10,474 bases of DNA, from contig PAEP01000036.1 of NCBI GenBank assembly GCA_002700765.1, forward strand, positions 13,792 to 24,265, in the 5' to 3' direction. Shown here piece by piece: positions 5,960-10,474 of the stretch. Both the position numbers and the translations under genes were made by a program. Below the pieces are notes generated by a model. The model was not told where the DNA came from, made no database searches, and saw only the letters and a program-made list of their open reading frames with translations. This DNA comes from Synechococcus sp. MED850. GTDB lineage: Bacteria; Cyanobacteriota; Cyanobacteriia; PCC-6307; Cyanobiaceae. The stretch's first letter is position 1. Each line of letters opens with the position of its first letter.

Positions 5960-6085
5960 ATGGCCTTGAGGCAGAGCGAGCGACAGGTTTCTCCGCTGAG
6001 ATTGAAAATCACACTGTTGCTTGCGGGCTTCGGCCCCCTCGTGGCCCTTGGCTTGTGGTTGCAATCCAAAGGTTTCTTCAGCTGA
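5960..6085 (+). CDS. Tiny single-helix membrane protein (41 aa), coupled to DUF481
   Basis: A 41-residue open frame from the ATG at 5960 to the TGA at 6083-6085: a basic N-terminus (MALRQSERQVSPLRLK), one hydrophobic helix (ITLLLAGFGPLVALGLWL, about residues 17-34) and a short tail QSKGFFS. An in-frame TAA precedes the start closely, and the stop shares its last base with the ATG of the DUF481 gene (TGATG), strong evidence that both frames are translated as one unit. It is not one of the standard photosystem small subunits as far as I can recall. Its likely place is the inner membrane with the N-terminus cytoplasmic; function unknown. Confidence 0.55.
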   Translation: MALRQSERQVSPLRLKITLLLAGFGPLVALGLWLQSKGFFS

Positions 6086-6990
6086 TGCCTCATCCCAAAA
6101 CACTGCTACAGGCCTTGATCTGCTTGAGCCTTGCCATGGGTTCATCAGCGCATGCCGAAACGGTCAAGTACACCCTTGTGAATGGGGACACCGTCAGCGG
6201 CGAGCTGCTTGAAGACGAAAGCACCGACGACGTGCGGGTCTTGCTCAGCCCTGTGCTCGGTCGGATTGAGATCAATGTGTCTTCAATCAAAGTTCCAGAG
6301 ACTCCACCCCGTTGGAAGAGTTCAATCACCGGCGGATTCAGCGGCAACAACACCGACTCATCCACCTCATTCGGTGGCAACTTGAACGCATCCTCTTTGT
6401 TCAAAGATTCAGAACAGAGCCTGAAGTTCACAGCAGGGTTTAACTACAACAGCTCGAAGAAGCAGGGAGAATCAACAAAAATCAGCGCAAAGAAGGCCAA
6501 TGCTGGAGTGCTATATGACAAGTTTTTGAATCCAAATCTTAACCTTTATGCGTCAACTGATTACAATTACGATCGCTTAAAAGATGCCGGAGCCGACAAT
6601 TTACTTGCCTCGATCGGCGTCGGCTTTCCAATTCTCGACACAGACAGCACATCCTTGACTTTAAGAATAGGACCTTCCTTGAGCTGGAGCGGAGGCGGGA
6701 AGGATTGTGACACAGATGAATACTGTGGGAACACCTATGGAGGTGGAGCCTTCATTGCAGATTTTGGCTGGAAACCGACAACCTGGCTTCGCCTTGGAGT
6801 GATGAATCAGTTTGCGGCAGCTTTTGCTTCAGAAGTCAAACCCACCAATACCTTTACGGCCACTATCAAGTTTTTCCCCTCCGCCAACAGCAATCTTTTC
6901 ACATCTCTCAAATACCAGTCGATTTATCAGAGCATGACCACTCCTGCCACCAATAACACACTCTCAGGGCAAGTTGGGGTTGAATTCTAA
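6085..6990 (+). CDS. DUF481 outer-membrane beta-barrel protein
   Basis: A 301-residue secreted protein of the DUF481 (YdiY-type) group of outer-membrane proteins, some of which are induced by salt. Residues 1-24 are a signal peptide ending AHA before Glu25. After it comes a small N-terminal unit with the typical VNGDTVSGELLE and GRIEINVSSIKV segments, then alternating strands of a barrel rich in Asn, Ser, Thr and aromatic residues. It ends in a terminal Phe (GQVGVEF), the outer-membrane assembly signal. The longer frame from 6055 is rejected: the ATG at 6085 gives a clean signal peptide and TGATG coupling with the 41-aa gene. A Cys pair (DCDTDEYC) lies in one loop. Parts of the middle are AT-richer than the surroundings. 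Confidence 0.85.
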   Translation: MPHPKTLLQALICLSLAMGSSAHAETVKYTLVNGDTVSGELLEDESTDDVRVLLSPVLGRIEINVSSIKVPETPPRWKSSITGGFSGNNTDSSTSFGGNLNASSLFKDSEQSLKFTAGFNYNSSKKQGESTKISAKKANAGVLYDKFLNPNLNLYASTDYNYDRLKDAGADNLLASIGVGFPILDTDSTSLTLRIGPSLSWSGGGKDCDTDEYCGNTYGGGAFIADFGWKPTTWLRLGVMNQFAAAFASEVKPTNTFTATIKFFPSANSNLFTSLKYQSIYQSMTTPATNNTLSGQVGVEF

Positions 6991-7242
6991 TTTTCAAACC
7001 CGAGTAATCTCACCTCTATCTTGACCCAACCGATCAAGCAATACCTGGAGATACGACCGTCAAATAATGCACAATCAGTTCAACCAATGGGCTGGACTTT
7101 ATCGGTTGACATTGGAACTGAGTGTTATTTCATCCGACTTTTGGTCGTTCATTGCTTCAGCATCCACACTCCTACCAGTTCAGCGCGATGATTGGTTGGA
7201 TCCGCTGTCGGGTGGATTTTCAATGTCTTGGGCCATCAATCC

Positions 7243-7677
7243 ATGCTGAACCCTCCACTGGATGAGCAGAAGCTGCGGCAGCTGTTTACAAAACCCTATG
7301 GCGATGCAGGCCCTTCAGACGAACAATGGAAGGCCGTTTATGCAGATGATGTTGAGTTTGTTGACCCCACCCAGGAAAAAAAGGGTGTTGAGTCCTACAT
7401 CCAGGCCCAGGAGGGATTAATGCGTCGTTGCGACGATGTGTTCCTCGAAACAAGTTGCGTGGCCGTTCAAGGAGAGGTGGCCTTCGTGGAGTGGCGTATG
7501 GGCCTGAAAATCAAAGGTGTTGAGTTCATCTATCCCGGCACAACACGATTGGTTTTTGGTGAAGATGGAAAAATTGTCAAGCACAGGGACTACTTTGATT
7601 TTGTAGGGCCGACATTTGCTCCGGTGCCAGTGCTTGGAAGTTTTGTGGATTGGATGTACAAACGCTTCGTGTCTTGA
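7243..7677 (+). CDS. NTF2-like (SnoaL-type) protein (144 aa)
   Basis: A soluble 144-residue protein with the NTF2-like fold shared by SnoaL, ketosteroid isomerase and related proteins. The pattern is helices at the N-terminus (DEQKLRQLFTKPY), the YADDVEFVDPTQEKKGVESY segment with its strand and loop, then the curved sheet (VAFVEWRMGLKIKGVEFIYP; TTRLVFGEDGKIVKHRDYFD). The motif 'D-x-E/K-I-V-K-H-R-D-Y-F-D' is typical of this group. It may bind a small hydrophobic ligand or be an enzyme; nothing fixes which. The frame is open to 7192; the ATG at 7243 is chosen because the preceding residues do not fit the fold. The spacer 6991-7242 has no convincing gene; a TTGACA occurs at 7106 without a matching -10. 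Confidence 0.8.
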   Translation: MLNPPLDEQKLRQLFTKPYGDAGPSDEQWKAVYADDVEFVDPTQEKKGVESYIQAQEGLMRRCDDVFLETSCVAVQGEVAFVEWRMGLKIKGVEFIYPGTTRLVFGEDGKIVKHRDYFDFVGPTFAPVPVLGSFVDWMYKRFVS

Positions 7678-7731
7678 CAGCTACATCAATACAGGCATCA
7701 TTTGGACAATACTTATTTTTTCGATGACTCT

Positions 7732-7896
7732 ATGGACGATGAGCTCGAAAAGTTAATTGCTTGGATTGACGACCGTGATGCTGCTGCAGAAGAATGGCTG
7801 AATGAACAGGTTGCGGAACGTTTCAATCTGCGAGCTGAATCTGAGATGACGGCTTACCTCAACGCGGTTCTCTCATCCGACCTGCTTCCTGACTGA
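7732..7896 (+). CDS. Small acidic hypothetical protein (54 aa)
   Basis: A 54-residue acidic protein, mostly predicted helical (ELEKLIAWIDDRDAAAEEWL, then ERFNLRAESEMTAYLNAVLS). No family is recognised. The ATG at 7732 is chosen; a TTG at 7702 would add ten residues (DNTYFFDDS), also plausible. The end overlaps the proposed CTG start of the P-loop kinase by 8 nt, suggesting coupled translation. It may be an accessory partner of that kinase or of the NTF2-like protein, on position alone. Confidence 0.5.
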   Translation: MDDELEKLIAWIDDRDAAAEEWLNEQVAERFNLRAESEMTAYLNAVLSSDLLPD

Positions 7897-8422
7897 CACT
7901 CTTCACTGCCATCTGCTGATCGGACCACCCGCCAGTGGCAAATCACGGCTGGCCCAAAGGCTCGCTGTACCGCTTGGCGCCACAGTTATTTCAACAGACG
8001 CCATCAGAGCTCAGCTTTGGGGATCAGAGCAGTTTCAAGGAGACTGGGCTGCCATTGAAGAGAGATTGGATCACGGCGTCAGGTCCAGCCTCAAGAAGAG
8101 AACGCCCGTGATTGTTGATGCCACCCACGCCAGACGGCAATGGAGGGAACGGCAACTTCAGATCTCAGACATTCCTGAGAACGTCTCCTGGATTGGCTGG
8201 TGGTTGCAGACTCCTCTGGACGTCTGTCTGCACTGGAACACGACACGACCAAGACATGTTCCAGAGGACGTGATCCTCAAGTTGGCAGCCAGTTTGTCGG
8301 ATCCATTGGAACAGCCGACTCAGCACGAAGGATTTGACCTGATCATGACAATCAACCCAGCAGCAGAGGATCTTGACCAGCAGATTGATGCCGCCATCTC
8401 CCGCATCACCGAAACAGCCTGA
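7889..8422 (+). CDS. P-loop kinase (AAA_33, polynucleotide-kinase-like), CTG start
   Basis: A 177-residue P-loop NTPase similar to the small ATP-binding kinases grouped with T4 polynucleotide kinase. Walker A is GPPASGKS (residues 12-19, Lys18), a STDAIRAQLWG segment follows (35-45), and Walker B is VIVDAT (74-79, Asp77). The stretch NTTRPRHVPEDVILKLAASL and the later EGFD resemble the lid and base of this group. The Walker A motif lies upstream of the nearest TTG at 8066, so a start there would remove it. No ATG, GTG or TTG lies between the in-frame stop at 7847 and Walker A. CTG at 7889, followed by TDTLH, is the best start and overlaps the previous stop. The alternative is loss of the start by mutation. 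Substrate unknown. Confidence 0.7.
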   Translation: MTDTLHCHLLIGPPASGKSRLAQRLAVPLGATVISTDAIRAQLWGSEQFQGDWAAIEERLDHGVRSSLKKRTPVIVDATHARRQWRERQLQISDIPENVSWIGWWLQTPLDVCLHWNTTRPRHVPEDVILKLAASLSDPLEQPTQHEGFDLIMTINPAAEDLDQQIDAAISRITETA

Positions 8423-8436
8423 TCACCGAAACAGCC
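8405..8436. repeat. Tandem 17-bp duplication at convergent gene ends
   Basis: ATCACCGAAACAGCCTG (8405-8421) is followed directly by a second copy of its first 15 bases (8422-8436). It contains the TGA of the P-loop kinase gene (8420-8422) and the stop of the convergent membrane gene (8423-8425), so the two stops are adjacent. The repeat sets the C-terminal residues of both proteins. Confidence 0.85.
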
Positions 8437-8791
8437 ATGGCGTCGTGACGAACTGGAACAGGTGCCGCGAACTTGAATATTTGAACAGGATCAAAATCCA
8501 GGTGACCAGGGTCAACGTCAGAGCAATCAAAGCTGGCATCACATCACGACGGCACAGCATGGCCTTGACACCCAGAACGGCACCCGTACTCGATAACCAC
8601 AAGCCTGTTCCCCAACAGGGCAAATAGATCAAAACGCGCAGGATCAGTGGCTGCAATGCGGTCTCCTCAGGATGCAGCGGCAAGGCAAGCTCCATCAGCA
8701 ACCATGGATAGACAAACCAAACACCGGCATCACGCAGTCGAAACAACGCGACTCGCCCGGGATGTTGTCTTAGGGAACGGATCAAGTTCAT
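8423..8791 (-). CDS. Small three-helix membrane protein (122 aa)
   Basis: A 122-residue membrane protein with three hydrophobic segments: WFVYPWLLMELAL, LILRVLIYLPCWGTGLWLSS with GAVLG, and MPALIALTLTLVTWILILF. The N-terminus is basic (MNLIRSLRQHPGRVALFRLR), placing it in the cytoplasm by the positive-inside rule; the C-terminus ends PWLFR. No family is recognised. The ATG at 8791 is chosen; the GTG one codon upstream (8794) is also possible, and a GAAGGG lies just before. It converges on the P-loop kinase with touching stop codons. The shortness of the tail after the repeat suggests a recent change of C-terminus. Confidence 0.6.
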   Translation of the reverse strand: MNLIRSLRQHPGRVALFRLRDAGVWFVYPWLLMELALPLHPEETALQPLILRVLIYLPCWGTGLWLSSTGAVLGVKAMLCRRDVMPALIALTLTLVTWILILFKYSSSRHLFQFVTTPWLFR

Positions 8792-8859
8792 CACCCTTCA
8801 TGACAGCGCGGCCCAGTCACGCTTGGATGTGAACAGCCTGAGTTGAGGATGAGCACTCA

Positions 8860-9795
8860 ATGAGACAACAACGGCGATCTCCTAAAAAATTTGAAGGCAA
8901 GGGCAAAAATACTCAGATCAAAACAACAGTGCGAACGGATCTTCGCCATGTCGAACAAACCGATGACGGTGAGGTGATCTCCGCCAGCACTCTGGAAGAA
9001 CAACGCGTCATCAACAAGAGTGTTACCCGCGCTCATAACATTGATCTTGAGTTCAGAAATTGCAAACAATTTCTTCTCAATTGGATCAATCGCCAACATT
9101 GCATCTATGGATGCCAGATGCATCTTTGGGATGACGACATCCTCAAGGCACTGGCAGCAAAACAGCGCAACTGCATGATTGCTGTGCCCATTACAGACTG
9201 GATGACAGCGCTTCCCCAGGATCTCCAGGGCCAGGAAGCCAAATGGCGAGAGGTCGTGGAATCCTGGTATCCACGCATCTCCTGCAGTTCAGAACAGCTG
9301 CCTGAATCACCAGGAGTGTCATACACACAAACCATTGAAGATTGCCTGAAAGAGGCGCAGCGTTTGAATAACACAGCAACTTCACAGACAAAAGCCTTCA
9401 ACACCGAACATCTTCATCTCACATTGAAGGGGCAGACCACGTATCCAGAGTTTGATGCACTGCTCAGAAAGTTATGCCACGACAACAATCAATATCAAGC
9501 ACGGTTCCCTGGCATCATCCTCGTCAAGGGCAGTCAACAAACCAGCAAGGAACTTGGCCTGATGCATCACAAGTTCTTCATTGGTTATGGACATCCCTTT
9601 GCTCATAACAGCAAAGATGAATTGAGTTTGATTGTTGGCACCTTTAATTGTTCCTGGGGTGCTGGCAATAACCTCGAAAGTCTAATGATCTTTCGGCGCG
9701 AAGATTACCGTGAAATCATCGATGCATACCGAACAGAATTTTTTGGCATCATCTGTTCTCAGGAATTGGCCTGGGGCTACTGGCCTCTGGCGTGA
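8860..9795 (+). CDS. Phospholipase-D-like protein with a single HxK motif (311 aa)
   Basis: A 311-residue protein of the phospholipase-D fold. The first 60 residues are basic and polar (KKFEGKGKN...). Residues 63-110 contain a helix-strand pair (CQMHLWDDDILKALAAKQ) typical of the start of a PLD domain. The active-site segment is MHHKFFIGY (235-243): H236-x-K238 is present, but the Asp expected seven residues after the His is Tyr243. It is followed by GTFN (260-263) and N271-E273, matching the GSxN and NxE of PLD proteins. Only one HxK is visible, so it would act as a dimer, as in single-motif nucleases. No signal peptide is apparent. The base composition is visibly AT-richer than neighbouring genes, consistent with transfer. 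Substrate (nucleic acid or lipid) is unknown. Neighbours are convergent or divergent, not an operon. Confidence 0.75.
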   Translation: MRQQRRSPKKFEGKGKNTQIKTTVRTDLRHVEQTDDGEVISASTLEEQRVINKSVTRAHNIDLEFRNCKQFLLNWINRQHCIYGCQMHLWDDDILKALAAKQRNCMIAVPITDWMTALPQDLQGQEAKWREVVESWYPRISCSSEQLPESPGVSYTQTIEDCLKEAQRLNNTATSQTKAFNTEHLHLTLKGQTTYPEFDALLRKLCHDNNQYQARFPGIILVKGSQQTSKELGLMHHKFFIGYGHPFAHNSKDELSLIVGTFNCSWGAGNNLESLMIFRREDYREIIDAYRTEFFGIICSQELAWGYWPLA

Positions 9796-9829
9796 AGAAC
9801 GATCCTCGCAGTGTGCAGCCTGTGGGAGA

Positions 9830-9982
9830 TCAAGGTGCAAGGCGACGACCACCCCGCCGACGCCGATGGAACTTCATCATGCGTCCGGTTGCAAACCTTG
9901 CCCGACTCAACTCAATCTGATTCCAGCGCCACCCCAACACAGAAAGCAGCAGCAGCACAAGAACGACGAACAACACAACCAT
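9830..9982 (-). CDS. Tiny membrane protein with a basic tail (50 aa)
   Basis: A 50-residue open frame from the ATG at 9982 to the TGA at 9830: a hydrophobic helix (MVVLFVVLVLLLLSVLGW) with Trp residues at its end, then a polar, strongly basic tail (ARFATGRMMKFHRRRRGG) with eight Arg in the last fourteen residues. A TTG at 10003 would add seven residues (LFSLLSP). It follows the 58-aa CX3C gene on the same strand by 27 nt, or 6 nt from the TTG start, so it is probably in one transcript. The basic tail should be cytoplasmic and may bind membrane phospholipid or nucleic acid, which is inference. No family is recognised. Confidence 0.5.
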   Translation of the reverse strand: MVVLFVVLVLLLLSVLGWRWNQIELSRARFATGRMMKFHRRRRGGRRLAP

Positions 9983-10009
9983 CGGAGATAGAAGCGAGAA
10001 CAATCAAAG

Positions 10010-10186
10010 TCACGGACAAAAACTGCTCAACCACAACTCTTGCTCCTCTCCAAGATGCTTGCGCATGCAGGTTGTGACGCAATTCTCCGATCCATCCACT
10101 GGACAGCGCATCACGCAGTCAAACCAGGCATCCACCGCATCCCAGTGGCTGATGCCGGAACGCAACTGTTCGTTGGCCTGTTCCAT
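10010..10186 (-). CDS. Small twin-CX3C protein (58 aa)
   Basis: A 58-residue open frame from the ATG at 10186 to the TGA at 10010. An amphipathic N-terminus (MEQANEQLRSGISHWDAVDA) is followed by WFDCVMRC, with Cys24 and Cys28, and ENCVTTC, with Cys36 and Cys40: two CX3C motifs seven residues apart, plus Cys57 near the C-terminus. Two helices joined by a short turn, with paired cysteines, could form disulphides or bind a metal. I recall a similar cysteine pattern in small cyanobacterial proteins, but not a named family. It lies between the 72-aa gene and the 50-aa membrane gene on the same strand. An AAGGA lies about 12 nt before the ATG, longer than ideal. Confidence 0.55.
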   Translation of the reverse strand: MEQANEQLRSGISHWDAVDAWFDCVMRCPVDGSENCVTTCMRKHLGEEQELWLSSFCP

Positions 10187-10255
10187 CGTGCCGTCTCATC
10201 CTTGTTCCGTTGTAAGACGCAGATGACGGCTTGTCGTCGTCTCGATGAAGAGCCG

Positions 10256-10474
10256 TTAAGCCTGCTCTTCCGAGCTTCCCCTCTCACCGTCCTGATCGAA
10301 GGAGCATTCGAGCAGGGCGGCATAGAGCAAGGTCTGAAGCCTGTGCAGATCCTCCTGTTCGCGGGGATCAGGCCCACCGGGCCATTTTTCAAGATAAAAA
10401 CGCACCGATCGGTACAGCAGACGGATGGCGTCGGCATCCAGCTCGAACTGGAGGGTGGGGCGGAATTCAGTCAT
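10256..10474 (-). CDS. Conserved small protein (72 aa), start at window edge
   Basis: A 72-residue protein beginning with the ATG at the last base of the window (MTEFRPTLQFELDADAIRLL). It is helical with a WPGGPDPREQE turn in the middle and an acidic, Ser/Glu-rich tail. The residues up to about 60 look well conserved in form, as in other picocyanobacterial small proteins, but I cannot name a family. It could be extended by sequence beyond the window, though the start looks natural. The 58-aa twin-CX3C gene begins 69 nt downstream on the same strand. Confidence 0.7.
   Translation of the reverse strand: MTEFRPTLQFELDADAIRLLYRSVRFYLEKWPGGPDPREQEDLHRLQTLLYAALLECSFDQDGERGSSEEQA

Noticed and set aside
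5853..5969. 38-aa plus-strand frame with AGGA six bases upstream
   Set aside because: A good Shine-Dalgarno match, but the peptide is unremarkable and it overlaps the start of the 41-aa gene by 10 nt; possibly a leader peptide, not supportable.
5798..6145. 115-aa minus-strand reading frame over the 41-aa gene
   Set aside because: It lies opposite the 41-aa and DUF481 genes, which have a TGATG junction and signal peptide; its product has no ordered features.
7067..7249. 60-aa plus-strand frame and TTGACA at 7106
   Set aside because: The frame has no recognisable pattern; TTGACA has no -10 at 16-18 nt.
10111..10437. 108-aa minus-strand frame over the 72-aa and twin-CX3C genes
   Set aside because: Alternative frame of two better genes; irregular, Arg/Cys-rich product.
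1..10474. tRNA, rRNA, IS element, CRISPR array, known riboswitch
   Set aside because: No such elements were recognised on either strand, including the Yfr1 and glnA motif cores known in picocyanobacteria; a covariance-model search could still find weak matches.

Overview
The window looks like a compact chromosomal stretch of a marine picocyanobacterium, most likely Synechococcus or a close relative. This is inferred from gene content: a CP12 variant, a DUF4278 protein, a DUF3303-like protein, a DUF481 outer-membrane protein, an At5g02240-type dehydrogenase, and many very short lineage-type genes. I see no rRNA, tRNA, IS element, CRISPR array or phage module. About 22 protein genes are supported, nearly all small. 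Four of them, of 41 to 58 residues, were found by reading the sequence directly.

Layout. 1-2306 is read on the minus strand: a CP12-like protein, a DoxX membrane protein (11-nt overlap) and an NAD(P)-binding dehydrogenase form a tight operon with a redox flavour, followed by a DUF3303-like protein and a small acidic protein ending at a hairpin terminator. 2385-5467 carries mostly plus-strand genes (a one-helix membrane protein, a 58-aa protein, an unrecognised 170-aa protein, a TSUP-family anion exporter, an 89-aa charged protein). Minus-strand genes are wedged between them with almost no spacing: a 56-aa protein, a small lipoprotein and a small membrane protein. 5470-5694 is a minus-strand DUF4278 protein built from four repeats of about 20 residues.

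5695-5959 is a regulatory region with two hairpins; the second is a perfect 18-bp palindrome matching the NtcA consensus TGTA-N8-TACA. Then comes a coupled pair, a 41-aa membrane protein and a DUF481 beta-barrel, whose stop and start share one base (TGATG). 7243-8422 has an NTF2-like protein, a 54-aa acidic protein and a P-loop kinase that lacks a normal start codon and probably starts at CTG. Its stop abuts that of a convergent membrane-protein gene inside a 17-bp tandem duplication.

8860-9795 is the clearest accessory gene: a 311-aa phospholipase-D-like protein with one HxK motif and an unusual Asp-to-Tyr change. The right end (9830-10474, minus) is a cluster of three tiny genes, including a 58-aa protein with a twin CX3C motif.

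No known multi-gene defence or biosynthetic system is visible. The most unusual items are the single-HxK PLD protein, the twin-CX3C cluster, the CTG-start kinase, the four-repeat DUF4278 protein and the palindrome at 5775.
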